From JACJXW01 sp964418125 (GTDB taxonomy: Bacteria; Bacteroidota; Bacteroidia; Chitinophagales; Saprospiraceae): a DNA stretch of 64,000 nt. Within the stretch, counting starts at the first letter, position 1. Each line of letters starts with the position of its first letter. The stretch is taken from contig CAYQKY010000015.1 in NCBI GenBank assembly GCA_964418125.1, forward strand, positions 23,138 to 87,137, read 5' to 3'. The position numbers and the translations under genes were made by a program. Shown here piece after piece: positions 8,899-17,855 of this stretch. The notes under the pieces are model-generated. The model was not told where the DNA came from, did not search any database, and saw nothing but the letters and a program-made list of their open reading frames with translations.

Positions 8899-9429
8899 AT
8901 GAGAATTTTATTTTGGTTGTTGGCTTTCCTTGTACCAGCGGCCTGTAAACAGCGGCAGCAGGTACAAGAAGGGCCTGTGAAGATCACTACTATTATCCTG
9001 GTGCGCCATGCTGAAAAAGCCGATGATGGTACGGATGACCCTCCGCTGACGACGGCCGGAGAGGCTCGGGCGCAACACCTGTCCTTCATGTTGCAGCAAT
9101 CCGGGATAAAGGCTATTTATTCCACTCCGTTTAAGCGCAACCAGGCTACAGCCGCGCCTTTGGCTTCCAGGCTTGGGCTGCCGGTTGAGATCTATGATCC
9201 CGATCGGAATGTGGTGGACTTTCTGGATGAAGCCCGGCTAAAGAATGCAGGGCAAAAGATCCTGATCGTAGGCCATTCCAATACCGTTCCGGCCATGCTT
9301 AATGCATTGTCCGGTTCAGACACCTACGACAACCTCGCTGAAAATGCCTATAACGACCTCTTTGTGGTAGAGCGGGCTGGGGAAGCACATCGCATTCTTC
9401 ATCTGAAGTATTCACCGCCGGGCAGCTGA
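8899..9429 (+). CDS. Histidine phosphatase family lipoprotein (SixA/phosphoglycerate mutase-like)
   Basis: The 176-residue protein carries a short lipoprotein-type signal (LLAFLVPAACKQRQQ). The catalytic LVRHAEK motif follows at about residues 34-40, then STPFKRNQATAAPLA and the second catalytic histidine in VGHSNTVPAML. These are the phosphohistidine and proton-relay elements of the histidine phosphatase superfamily. The exported location suggests a phosphomonoesterase acting on external or periplasmic substrates rather than the cytoplasmic phosphorelay role of SixA. Confidence 0.9.
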   Translation: MRILFWLLAFLVPAACKQRQQVQEGPVKITTIILVRHAEKADDGTDDPPLTTAGEARAQHLSFMLQQSGIKAIYSTPFKRNQATAAPLASRLGLPVEIYDPDRNVVDFLDEARLKNAGQKILIVGHSNTVPAMLNALSGSDTYDNLAENAYNDLFVVERAGEAHRILHLKYSPPGS

Positions 9430-9490
9430 CGATCTATTGATAGCCCGGATTTAAAAGTTGTATCCGACTACCTAAACTCAGCTTTTTCCT

Positions 9491-10831
9491 TCACTCCTCT
9501 TCCTCCCGGGCCGTTTCCACCATTCCCTCCGGCAGGTTTTTGGAGGCCCGGGCGCCGAGTTCCCGTATGCGTTCAGCCCGGCCCACAAGAGTGTCGCCAT
9601 ACTTTTTGGAGTCCACCAGTTTGTTCATGGCGTCGTGGTAGGCGCCCTGTGCCTGCTCCAGGCGCTGGCCGATGCCTTTGAGGTCTTCCACGAAGTTGAC
9701 GAACTTATCGTAGAGCATGCCACTCTGCCGGGCGATTTCCAGGACGCTGCGCTTCTGCTTTTCCTGCTTCCAGATGTAGGATACCGTGCGCATGGTGGCG
9801 AGTAGGGTAGAGGTGGAAACGATGACGATGTTCTGGTCCAGCGCATCGAGGAAGAGGCGTTCATCCTGCTGCACGGCAAGGGCGAAGGCCGGCTCGATGG
9901 GAATAAAGAGCAACAGGTAATCCGGAGAGTTGATCTGATAGAGGTGTTGGTAATTTTTGCCGCTGAGCCCCTTCACGTGATTCCGGATACTGTCGATATG
10001 TGCCCTGAGGTGTTGCCGGCGTTCTTTTTCATTCCCGGCCTGAAAGAATCGCTCATAGGCAGAGAGAGATACCTTAGAGTCTACGACCAGATGTTTGCCT
10101 TCCGGCAGGTTGATGACAAAATCGGGGCGTTTGTGCTGTCCGTTATCGGAAAAGCTGGGCTGGGCTTCATAGTGGATGCCTTTGGCCAGCCCTGCTTTTT
10201 CCAGGAGCAGTTCCAACTGAATCTCTCCCCAGTCGCCCTGGGCTTTGTTGTCGCCCTTAAGGGCGCTGGCCAGGTTGTTGGCGTCGGCGCTAAGTTGCTG
10301 GTTGAGCTCCCGGAGATGCTCGATCTCCTTTTTGAGGCTTATCCTGTCCTTGGTTTCCTCGAGGAACCGCTTTTCCACTCCTTCTTCGAAAGATTTGATC
10401 TTTTCCCGCAGCGGGGCAAGTATATTTTCCAATTGCTCCTGGTTCTGCAGGGTGAACTTTCGGCTTTTCTCCTCCAGCAGCCGGTTGGCCAGGTTCTCGA
10501 ATTCCATTCGGGAGCGTTCCTGCAGTTTTTCCAGTTCTTCCTTCTGTGACTCGAGTTTGTCTTCCAGGTTGCGGATGATCTGCTCCTGGCCGGAAAGGCG
10601 GCTGCTCAGGATGCGGAGTTCTTCTTCCTTTTCGTGCAGGTCGCCGAGGTAGAGGTCCGCTTGTTCCTGCAATTGTTGGTACAATACTTTGGGGACATAG
10701 GCCTGTTCGACCTCCGCCCTGGGCATCAGGCCATCCTTCTGGCGGATACTGCTGAAGAGCCACCCGAGCAGGCCGCCCAGGAGCAGGCCGGTCAGTAAGA
10801 AAAGTAAAGGAAGGATAAGGTGTTCCGGCAT
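9491..10831 (-). CDS. rmuC: DNA recombination protein RmuC
   Basis: The 446-residue protein has an N-terminal transmembrane anchor (about residues 4-26), a long coiled coil (about 55-190) and the conserved RmuC domain: GDNKAQGDWGEIQLELLLEKAGL, then KRPDFVINLPEGKHLVVDSKVSL, which has the D-x(n)-D-x-K arrangement of a restriction-endonuclease-like fold. In E. coli RmuC limits inversions between short inverted repeats. Length and architecture are normal. Confidence 0.95.
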   Translation of the reverse strand: MPEHLILPLLFLLTGLLLGGLLGWLFSSIRQKDGLMPRAEVEQAYVPKVLYQQLQEQADLYLGDLHEKEEELRILSSRLSGQEQIIRNLEDKLESQKEELEKLQERSRMEFENLANRLLEEKSRKFTLQNQEQLENILAPLREKIKSFEEGVEKRFLEETKDRISLKKEIEHLRELNQQLSADANNLASALKGDNKAQGDWGEIQLELLLEKAGLAKGIHYEAQPSFSDNGQHKRPDFVINLPEGKHLVVDSKVSLSAYERFFQAGNEKERRQHLRAHIDSIRNHVKGLSGKNYQHLYQINSPDYLLLFIPIEPAFALAVQQDERLFLDALDQNIVIVSTSTLLATMRTVSYIWKQEKQKRSVLEIARQSGMLYDKFVNFVEDLKGIGQRLEQAQGAYHDAMNKLVDSKKYGDTLVGRAERIRELGARASKNLPEGMVETAREEEE

Positions 10832-10947
10832 CGTTACAGGGCTTTAAACGTTAAGAGTGTCATCAAAAACATTAAAGTGTGTCGCCCTGAAAGTTACAAC
10901 TTTTCCGGATTCGAAACTATGGAAGCTGTATATTTTAAAAGGAAGGT

Positions 10948-11847
10948 TTATCGGCAGACGATGAAGCGTTTGGCGTTCGCGGGGAGGCCATTCACCAGCA
11001 GCCGCATGATGTAAATACCCGGCTGAAGTTTCAGCCCATGGAGGTTTTCCACCCGGATATCCCATTCCTGAATGCCGCCGGCCCGGTTCTGCCCTGTAAC
11101 CGGGGAGGCAACCAGTTTTCCCTCCAGGCTGAATATTTGCAGGCTTATGGAAGCTCCTTCGGGCAGATATACCTGTACTTTTCCCTGTTCTGCCATAGGG
11201 TTGGGTAAGATGTGGCGGATAACTGGCTTTCCTGGGTAGCGCTCCGGGGCATCCTGGCTGTTGATGAGCGGTTCGACATCCAGATAAATATCGGCCACTC
11301 CATGCAGGTTGCCCTGAGCATCTTCTGAAAGCGGGATGATGCGTTCGGCAGCATCAGGAGAGGAAGCCCACGGGTCAGTGGGAATGGAAGTATCTCCTTC
11401 AAAGTAGACCTGGGTGGTGAGTTCTGTTTCCGCCGCGCTCACCTTATAGTGGAAATGCCGGGGGCGGAACTGAGCGCCGTTGAGGTATTTTCCGGGAAGA
11501 ATGGTTTGGAATGCATACTGCCCGTTGCCATCGCTAAGCACTATCCCCCGGTAGTGATCGTCTTCGTAGCCTCCGCCGTCGTTGGCATGCCATACATCTA
11601 CCTTGGCATTTGGCACCGGTGTTTCGCAGTCATTTGCGTATACGGTACCGGTGATGAAAAGGGGAGTTCCCGGCGCTCCGTCCGGCGCCAGTTGAGCTAT
11701 TTCCGGCGCACCGGGAAGGTAAAAAGGGCCCAGGATGTCCGGGGTGGTCAGGCACTGCGCCTGGCTCCGGAAGGCTTTGAGGCCCAGCAGGGATGCAGCA
11801 CCGGAGACAGATAGCAGGCGCAGGAGTTCGCGGCGTTCAATTTTCAT
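10948..11847 (-). CDS. Secreted intradiol dioxygenase-like protein with T9SS sorting domain
   Basis: The 299-residue protein begins with a Tat-like signal (ERRELLRLLSVSGAASLLG). The core (about 35-190) follows the intradiol ring-cleavage fold: DILGPFYLPGAP, the beta-sandwich segment VDVWHANDGGGYEDDHYRG holding two candidate Tyr iron ligands, and RPRHFHYKV with the paired His ligands. The last 85 residues (HILPNPMAEQGKVQVYLP to AKRFIVCR) are a type A sorting signal. Extracellular intradiol-like enzymes of this group have unclear substrates; oxidation of catechol-type aromatics is the family activity. I chose ATG 11847 over an upstream TTG. The gene starts 5 bases after the TPR gene stop. Confidence 0.85.
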   Translation of the reverse strand: MKIERRELLRLLSVSGAASLLGLKAFRSQAQCLTTPDILGPFYLPGAPEIAQLAPDGAPGTPLFITGTVYANDCETPVPNAKVDVWHANDGGGYEDDHYRGIVLSDGNGQYAFQTILPGKYLNGAQFRPRHFHYKVSAAETELTTQVYFEGDTSIPTDPWASSPDAAERIIPLSEDAQGNLHGVADIYLDVEPLINSQDAPERYPGKPVIRHILPNPMAEQGKVQVYLPEGASISLQIFSLEGKLVASPVTGQNRAGGIQEWDIRVENLHGLKLQPGIYIMRLLVNGLPANAKRFIVCR

Positions 11848-11852
11848 AGGTG

Positions 11853-13496
11853 TCAATTCTTTTCCTGTTTAATGGGAAAGCGGGTGGCGGGGCGCTGGAT
11901 CAGGTTGAAAGGGAGGGCTTCTCCGAGCTGCCGGCGGGTGATGCCGGCGGCTTCCGCCCGGCGGATGGTTTCCTCAACTTTGGCCGTATCACCGGCGCTG
12001 CGGTAGGCTTTGATGATCTTGATAAAGGCGTCTACGTTGTCCCGGTCGCGCTGGAGAATGGCTTCGCCTGCCCTGACGGCTTCCCGGTAGTCGCCCAGCC
12101 GGATGCTCGAGATGGCCTTCTGGTCCCACGCAGCCAGGTTGTTGGGGTTGGCCTGCAGCTGGGCATCGGCTGAGGCCTGGGTCCTTTCCTCCTCCTGTAT
12201 TTTTTTGTCCACTTCTTCGAGCTTGCGGTTGAGTTCGGGGCTTGGCGCCGTTCTTATTTCCCTGGCTTTCTGCAGGTCTGTGCGCGCCTTTTTCAATTGT
12301 TCTGCCTTGAGGTAGGCGGAGCCGCGGATTTCCAGGGCCTCGACATTGTCGGGCTTTATTTCCAGAAAAACAGAAAGGTCTTCTGCAGCTTCCTCGTAGT
12401 TGCCTTTTTTGTAATTAAGTACGCCCCGGTTGTTGCGGGCCAGAGGATAGTCGTGCGTCTCCAACAGCTGGCTGTAAGCTTCCCAGGCCTGGTCATCCTG
12501 CCCTTTTGCCAGATACTCTTCTCCCAGGAGCATCCCTTTCAGCAGGTGGGCGGTGGTATCGCCGGGCGGGGGCTCATAAGCTTCCAGCATTTCGATGGCC
12601 TTGTCCTTATCCCCGGTTTCATGGGCGATGAGGCCAAAGAGCAGCTTGATGCTTTCGGCAATAGACTGTGTAAGGGTGGTGCCGGTGGGAATAATGGATA
12701 GGGCCTCGACCTGAGTGAGTTCTGAGCCTTCTGTCAGTTCCAACTTGGAAACCTTGACCAGGGAGTCCTGGCTGACAAATTTGTAATGTGTGTTGATCCT
12801 GAAGCCATCCGCCTTTTCCACTGTGCCCCAGATGATGAGGTGGGCCCCGCAGTCAATGGCGGTGGTTTCGGCGTCTTTATCCGAAAAAAAATCGTTGAAA
12901 TTCACATTTTGTAAAGTCCCGAAGTCGCAGTCAATGTTCAGGCTTTTGACAAAATCCTGCAGGCTGGAAGCAATAGTAATGTGCGGTTTAGGGGCGTCAT
13001 CGCCGGCCAGAGGCTGAAATGGCCGGAGCAGGATATTGAATTCAGAGGCCATGCGGAATGGTTCGTCTATCTGGCAGCCGGCCACCTGGTTTTCTCCTGG
13101 TACAGGCTGTTGGGCCTGGTTCCAAAAATACCACCCCCCTGCCAGGATCAGAACAAGAGCTATGCTCCCCGCTACCCAAGGCCATCGGCTCGTCCTGGCT
13201 TCTTCGGTGAACCTGGCGTCCGGATCCAGGTTGCCTTCCTCCAGCCACTGCACCACCTGCAGTGCCTGCCGGGTCGCCTGGTTGTAGCTCAGCTTGGTTT
13301 GCTCACTGGAGGCCAGCCCCTGGATGTCGTCCTGCTGCGCTTTCCGGAACCGGGCGCGGGCCTGCAGGGCCAGGTGGTGCAACTCTTTATATTTGGGGTC
13401 GCCGCGCAGGAAATCCGTCAGCCGGTTCAACGCCTTTTCGGTTTCGGCATTCCCCAGTAAATCTTTGACTTCCGATATGAGTTGAGCTCTGTCCAT
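11853..13496 (-). CDS. EAD11-like, transmembrane, FlgO-like and TPR protein
   Basis: The 547-residue protein has four parts. Residues 1-90 (EVKDLLGNAETEKALNRLTDF, then the pattern QARFRKAQQDDIQGLASSEQ, LSYNQATRQALQVVQWLEE) match the effector-associated domain 11 pattern. A transmembrane helix lies at about 108-127. Residues 145-265 resemble a FlgO/TolB-like sensor fold (CGAHLIIWGTVEKADGFRINTHYKF). The rest is TPR repeats (about 290-530). EAD domains are adaptor modules that link effectors to partner proteins in signalling and conflict systems. No effector domain is visible here, so the partner is unknown. The EAD call is from pattern memory. Confidence 0.75.
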   Translation of the reverse strand: MDRAQLISEVKDLLGNAETEKALNRLTDFLRGDPKYKELHHLALQARARFRKAQQDDIQGLASSEQTKLSYNQATRQALQVVQWLEEGNLDPDARFTEEARTSRWPWVAGSIALVLILAGGWYFWNQAQQPVPGENQVAGCQIDEPFRMASEFNILLRPFQPLAGDDAPKPHITIASSLQDFVKSLNIDCDFGTLQNVNFNDFFSDKDAETTAIDCGAHLIIWGTVEKADGFRINTHYKFVSQDSLVKVSKLELTEGSELTQVEALSIIPTGTTLTQSIAESIKLLFGLIAHETGDKDKAIEMLEAYEPPPGDTTAHLLKGMLLGEEYLAKGQDDQAWEAYSQLLETHDYPLARNNRGVLNYKKGNYEEAAEDLSVFLEIKPDNVEALEIRGSAYLKAEQLKKARTDLQKAREIRTAPSPELNRKLEEVDKKIQEEERTQASADAQLQANPNNLAAWDQKAISSIRLGDYREAVRAGEAILQRDRDNVDAFIKIIKAYRSAGDTAKVEETIRRAEAAGITRRQLGEALPFNLIQRPATRFPIKQEKN

Positions 13497-13631
13497 ATAG
13501 GTGTAATATACAATTTTTTGTATAACGCTGCAGGAGGTGGAGATATGGTGTGGGCGGCAAGGCTAAATTGTGGGAGCGCTGTATTGTTAGATGGTTATAT
13601 TGCCAGCTCAATAAATTTATGCCACACTTTA

Positions 13632-14438
13632 TTACTCCCGCCTGCCCAGCTCAACGGCTCTTTGCAACGCCGCATTCGCCCCGGCTATGATGTCATCCCG
13701 CACCAAATTCCGGTTGTACGTGGCCAGCGCTGCCTCCGTGGTGCCTCCTTTGGAGCATACCTTATCGATCCACTCTTCGCAGGTGAAATCCGTTTTATTG
13801 AACAGTTCGATCGCCCCCCGAAAGGTCTGGCTGACCAGCAGTTCGGATTCGGAATAGCTGAACCCCATCTCCCCGGCGGCGTCCATCAGCGATTTCATAA
13901 AGAACCATACATAGGCCGGCCCACTGCCGCTGATAGCCGTAGCCGCGTCAATAGCTTCCTCTTTTTCCACATAGACCGTCTTTCCGGTGGTGTTGAGCAG
14001 GTTCTGCACCATGACCAGCTCGATGCGGGTCACGTCATCGGAGGAGGTGAAGGCCGTCATGCCCATCCCGATCTGGGCCGGCAGGTTGGGCATCGCCCGG
14101 ATAACTTTATGGACGCCCAGAGCCTCACAAATACTTTCTATTTTAACTCCCGCCATGATAGACAGGAAAACCTGCTGAGGGTCGATCAAACCCTGAAGGC
14201 TCTGAAATAGCGCGGGGGAATCCTGCGGCTTAACAGCGAAAATGACCAGGTCGGCCTGTTGCAGGCAGTCTTCAGCACGGCTGTATACCGTACCTATGTC
14301 CTTTTTCGCCAGCTCCTGCGCCTTTCCCGCCGACTTTTCGAGGATCATCATGTCTTCCTTGTTGGTAATGTGCGAACGCAGAAAACTCCGGGCGTAAGTC
14401 ATCCCCATATTTCCGCCTCCAATGATCAGGATTTTCAT
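13632..14438 (-). CDS. proC: Pyrroline-5-carboxylate reductase
   Basis: The 268-residue protein starts with the Rossmann motif IIGGGNMGMTYARS and ends with the family signature SGSGPAYVWFFMKSL (about 170-184), followed by KGGTTEAALATY. These are the NADPH site and the substrate-binding region of ProC, which makes the last reduction in proline synthesis. Length is normal (about 270). It is a single gene; a TAGTTTTG -7 box lies just upstream at 14461-14468 on the minus strand. Confidence 0.95.
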   Translation of the reverse strand: MKILIIGGGNMGMTYARSFLRSHITNKEDMMILEKSAGKAQELAKKDIGTVYSRAEDCLQQADLVIFAVKPQDSPALFQSLQGLIDPQQVFLSIMAGVKIESICEALGVHKVIRAMPNLPAQIGMGMTAFTSSDDVTRIELVMVQNLLNTTGKTVYVEKEEAIDAATAISGSGPAYVWFFMKSLMDAAGEMGFSYSESELLVSQTFRGAIELFNKTDFTCEEWIDKVCSKGGTTEAALATYNRNLVRDDIIAGANAALQRAVELGRRE

Positions 14439-14460
14439 ATTTTTTGGTGTTTAGGAAAAA

Positions 14461-14468
14461 CAAAACTA
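14461..14468 (-). promoter_or_regulatory. Possible -7 box upstream of proC
   Basis: TAGTTTTG on the minus strand fits TAnnTTTG and lies 23 bases before the proC start. No TTG is found 20 bases further upstream, so only the -7 element is supported. Confidence 0.35.
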
Positions 14469-14589
14469 AAGGTTTTTAATCGATATTCGGGCGGCGCCTG
14501 CCTTTTGTTATTCAGATGGTTCAGACATTTCGGCTAAAGGATTATTTTTATGCGGTAATAGGGAAAGTGCAGAAAAAACTATTTTGATG

Positions 14590-14620
14590 TTGCAACTTTA
14601 ATTGTATATACATATATTTG
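14590..14620 (+). promoter_or_regulatory. Bacteroidota-type promoter, nearly leaderless
   Basis: TTG (14590-14592) is followed after 20 bases by TATATTTG (14613-14620), a full consensus match. The ATG of the MarR gene is at 14628, so the predicted leader is only a few bases. Confidence 0.6.
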
Positions 14621-14627
14621 CACCGTA

Positions 14628-15080
14628 ATGAAGATCGAAGAAGAAATAAACCAGAAGAAATTTAAGAGTGTGTATCACAAAGCGCACATCAACGTGCTTT
14701 TTACGGCTTCCTGGTTGAGCCAGAACTCCGCTCAGCTTCTGAAGCCGTACAAGATCTCCTGGCAGCAGTTCAATATCCTGCGCATATTGCGCGGTATGTA
14801 TCCCGAACCGGCAACCATCAAGTTGCTTACCGAACGCATGATCGACAAAATGTCCAATGCTTCGCGGCTGGTGGAAAAATTGAAAAATAAAGGCTATGTA
14901 GAGAGGAGGGTATGCCCCTCCGACCGGCGAAGGGTGGATATTGAGATCACCGACAAGGGGCTGCGGGTTCTGGATGATATTTCCAGGATCATAGAAGAGG
15001 GCCTCAACCGCAAAATGAGCACCCTCAGCCAGGAAGAAGCGGCACAGTTGAATGCCCTCCTGGATAAGTTGAGAGGCTGA
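14628..15080 (+). CDS. MarR family transcriptional regulator
   Basis: The 150-residue protein has the winged helix-turn-helix of MarR regulators: QQFNILRILRGMYPEPATIKLLTERM, then NASRLVEKLKNKGYVERRV and the wing CPSDRRRVDIEITDKG. It should bind a palindromic operator as a dimer and release it on ligand binding. The next gene (106 bases on) encodes a YceI protein, a frequent neighbour of MarR genes in Bacteroidota, so control of that gene is likely. I could not point to a clear operator. Confidence 0.93.
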   Translation: MKIEEEINQKKFKSVYHKAHINVLFTASWLSQNSAQLLKPYKISWQQFNILRILRGMYPEPATIKLLTERMIDKMSNASRLVEKLKNKGYVERRVCPSDRRRVDIEITDKGLRVLDDISRIIEEGLNRKMSTLSQEEAAQLNALLDKLRG

Positions 15081-15185
15081 ACAGGATTCTTTTTTTGAAA
15101 AAATAGATGTATCTACAATAATTGTGTAAACTTTATTATTGGGATAATGTTAATCCATTTGTCATCAATAAAAACCATTTTAACC

Positions 15186-15797
15186 ATGAAGAAAGTAATT
15201 GTTTCAACGACTCTGCTCGCTGCATTCGCCCTGATAGGCATGAGTTTCACCAACCCGGCCTCCACTGAAGTGGAAAGCAATCCCGTTAATGTTGAGAAAA
15301 GCAACATTGTATGGAATGGCTACAAAGTGACCGGCTCTCATAACGGCAACATCCAGCTGAAGTCCGGCAACCTGGATTTTGATGGAGACAAGCTCGTTGG
15401 CGGCTCCTTTGAGATCGATATGGCTTCCATCACCTGTAACGACCTGGAAGGGGAGTGGAACCAGAAGCTGGTCGGCCACCTGAAGTCCGACGATTTCTTT
15501 AGTGTCGAGAAGTATCCCACCGCCAAGTTCGTCATCACCCAGGTCGTTTCCCGCGGCACGCCCGGCGATTACAAGATCGTTGGCGACCTGACCATTAAAG
15601 GAATTACCAAGGAGATCAAGTTCCTTGCTAATGTAAAGGAAGATAATGGACAGAAGGTAGCCACTGCAGACATCAAGGTTGACCGTTCCGAGTTCAATGT
15701 ACGCTTCGGTTCCGGCAGCTTCTTTGACAACCTGGGCGACAAGACCATCTACGATGAGTTCGACCTCCAAGTAAAGCTGGTTTCTACCAGTTCTTGA
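15186..15797 (+). CDS. YceI family lipocalin-like periplasmic protein
   Basis: The 203-residue protein has a signal peptide (KKVIVSTTLLAAFALIGMSF) and the YceI pattern: NIVWNGYKVTGSHNGNIQ, FDGDKLVGGSFEIDMASI, HLKSDDFFSVEKYPTAKFV, GDLTIKGITKEIKF and DRSEFNVRFGSGSFF. The family forms a beta-barrel that binds isoprenoid-type lipids in the periplasm. I placed the start at the ATG at 15186, which begins the signal peptide, rather than an upstream ATG at 15147. A strong terminator follows. Confidence 0.93.
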   Translation: MKKVIVSTTLLAAFALIGMSFTNPASTEVESNPVNVEKSNIVWNGYKVTGSHNGNIQLKSGNLDFDGDKLVGGSFEIDMASITCNDLEGEWNQKLVGHLKSDDFFSVEKYPTAKFVITQVVSRGTPGDYKIVGDLTIKGITKEIKFLANVKEDNGQKVATADIKVDRSEFNVRFGSGSFFDNLGDKTIYDEFDLQVKLVSTSS

Positions 15798-15837
15798 TGC
15801 CGAAGGCTAACCTCACCCGACAATAATAAAACAGCAG

Positions 15838-15872
15838 AGGCAGTTGCATAATCATTTGCAACTGCCTTTTTT
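15838..15872 (+). terminator. Rho-independent terminator
   Basis: Perfect 11-bp stem AGGCAGTTGCA (15838-15848) and TGCAACTGCCT (15857-15867), 8-base loop, then a T-run to 15872. It lies 40 bases after the YceI stop codon. Confidence 0.93.
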
Positions 15873-15976
15873 CTTTTCGGGCGGGCTATATCTTCAGGTG
15901 GACGTAATAAGAGAAAGGCGGAGGCGGGCTCGCCCGCCTCATTTCCAACTCGATTTAAAGCCTTGTCGGCTTGGGT

Positions 15977-17308
15977 TTATTTCACGATATAATAGGCAAA
16001 CGACATATTGATGCCTCTCAGGAATGCTTCATCCTGTTCTTCTGCCAATATATCCGACAACCCATAATGGTAAAATATTCGCAAGCTACTCCGTGCGCTT
16101 GGGCGATAAACCAGGCCGGCGAAGATATCTGCTGTGGCGGGTGCCAGCCTGTGCCGGGCATTTTCCCTTCTGAATTCAAATATTTCGGGCATGGCCGGCT
16201 GTCCGCCGCCGCCGGCGCTGTTTTGGCTATTGTCCAGGCTCCAGGTATTGTTCGCCTCTCCGGAGAGCAGAAAACCTGCCTGCAGGCCGGCTTCGAAAGC
16301 CAGCCTGGGTTTCCATTGGAAACCGGCGGAAAAGGGAAACTGAAGGTAGCGGGCATTCGTAATAGTAGTGGTAGAATACAGAAGGCTACGGCTATTGGCC
16401 AGGCTGCCATCCAACTGGACTTCTTTAGAAAAAGAGTTCTCCTGGCGAAATGCCTGGCCTGCCGTTGCAGCCTCCGGGTTGCAGGACCGGAAAAAGGCCC
16501 CTGTCCTCCAGTAGATCCGGCTGTTTCGGCGGCGGGCTTCGAGCGCCAGGCCGCCGCCCAGCCCATCGACAAAAGAACGGCCAAGGAAGATGGCGCCTCC
16601 TTCCACCGCCAGGCTAAGCCTTGGTGGATCAGAGGAGAGAGAAAAGTGTTGGCCGGCTTCGGCAGCGTAAGTTTCCGCTGGTACAGGCAACGGGCCGGGG
16701 CCGCTCAGCGGGAGAAGGGCAGGAGGAGGATCCCACCGTTTATTTTCTGCCGGCAGCGGCGCATCGGCCTCTGCGATCATTTCTGTGAGTTTTTCAGGGC
16801 TTTTCGTTTGCAAGGATACCACGGTGTTCGAAGAATTTTCCGGCCCCCGTGCCGGGGTTTGGCTTAACGGAAGGTTAGGGGCGGCGGGATGCCCCCCGCT
16901 TGGGGCGGTAATTTTCAACCCGGCGTTTTCAGCTTCATTCCCTGCCTGATGAAAAGTTGACGGGGTTCCTTCATGTTCTTTACCGGATTTTCGTATGGTT
17001 GTTACATCATGGCTGGCAGCTTTTTTGTCAGGCGATTGCTGAGAGACTGCTGCTTCTGAGGGTTTGTCAAGGCTGGCGGTGGGTATTGGGAAAGTGCCTT
17101 TTGTCTTTGGCCCCGGGCTTATCTGATAGAGGTAATAGGCTCCGCCCCCCAGGGTAGACAACAGCAGGAGCCCGGCCAGGAGCCATAGCCACCAGGCAGG
17201 CCGCCGCTTCGGGTGCACCGGCATTTCCTGGTCCAGCAGTTGTTTCATATTCAACCACGCCTGGCTGATAAACTGCTCATCAAATTCTTGCGGGTATTTA
17301 TCCTGCAT
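15977..17308 (-). CDS. Transmembrane protein with C-terminal outer-membrane-barrel-like domain, sigma-linked
   Basis: The 443-residue protein has a short cytoplasmic N-terminus, a transmembrane helix at about 40-62 (WWLWLLAGLLLLSTLGGGAYYL), a Ser/Pro/Ala-rich linker to about 200, and a C-terminal part of alternating beta strands ending in an aromatic residue pattern (LRGINMSFAYYIVK), like PorT/OmpA-type barrels of Bacteroidota. It overlaps the sigma gene by 11 bases, so translation is coupled. This resembles the anti-sigma-plus-barrel proteins seen beside ECF sigma genes in this phylum; sigma binding is inferred from position. Confidence 0.75.
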   Translation of the reverse strand: MQDKYPQEFDEQFISQAWLNMKQLLDQEMPVHPKRRPAWWLWLLAGLLLLSTLGGGAYYLYQISPGPKTKGTFPIPTASLDKPSEAAVSQQSPDKKAASHDVTTIRKSGKEHEGTPSTFHQAGNEAENAGLKITAPSGGHPAAPNLPLSQTPARGPENSSNTVVSLQTKSPEKLTEMIAEADAPLPAENKRWDPPPALLPLSGPGPLPVPAETYAAEAGQHFSLSSDPPRLSLAVEGGAIFLGRSFVDGLGGGLALEARRRNSRIYWRTGAFFRSCNPEAATAGQAFRQENSFSKEVQLDGSLANSRSLLYSTTTITNARYLQFPFSAGFQWKPRLAFEAGLQAGFLLSGEANNTWSLDNSQNSAGGGGQPAMPEIFEFRRENARHRLAPATADIFAGLVYRPSARSSLRIFYHYGLSDILAEEQDEAFLRGINMSFAYYIVK

Positions 17309-17852
17309 GATTGTAGTGTGTGCGAATTAATTGCTTCAGTTTCTTCCTTGCATTGGATAAATGCCATTTGGAGGTACCCACGCTGATGTTGATCTTTTTG
17401 GCGATCTCTACGTGGGTGTATCCTTCAATGGCATACAGGTAGAATACTTCCTTTGTAGCATCGGGCAGCATTTCCACCAGTTTAAGTATATCTTCAACGT
17501 ACAGGTTATTCAGCGCCCCTTCTTTCAGGGGCGCGTCCCGGTCTTCGAGTTCCAGGAAGTGGATCTGCCGGGAATTCTTTTTAAAATAGTCGGATAGGCT
17601 GTGAAAGACCAGCCTTCGTATCCATCCTTCCAGAGAGCCGCTGAAAGCGAAAGTATCCAGCTTTTTGAATACCCTGAGGAAACCCGTATTGAGGATGTCC
17701 ATGGCCACTTCCTGGTCCTGAGTATACCTAAGTATCATTCGCATCATGGAAGCGAAGTATTTGCGGTACAGCATTTCCTGTGAAAAGCGGTCATTTTCCA
17801 GGCACCCTTCCACCAGCTCCTGATCAGAATATTGTTCTGGCCTCCGCCTCAT
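17298..17852 (-). CDS. ECF-type RNA polymerase sigma factor
   Basis: The 184-residue protein shows region 2 (QEMLYRKYFASMMRMILRYT, AMDILNTGFLRVFKKLDTF) and region 4 (LPDATKEVFYLYAIEGYTHVEIAKKI, GTSKWHLSNARKKL). It is the second gene of a three-gene minus-strand unit: the outer-membrane protein ends 3 bases before its start, and its 3' end overlaps the membrane protein downstream by 11 bases. Confidence 0.93.
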   Translation of the reverse strand: MRRRPEQYSDQELVEGCLENDRFSQEMLYRKYFASMMRMILRYTQDQEVAMDILNTGFLRVFKKLDTFAFSGSLEGWIRRLVFHSLSDYFKKNSRQIHFLELEDRDAPLKEGALNNLYVEDILKLVEMLPDATKEVFYLYAIEGYTHVEIAKKINISVGTSKWHLSNARKKLKQLIRTHYNHAG

Positions 17853-17855
17853 GGG

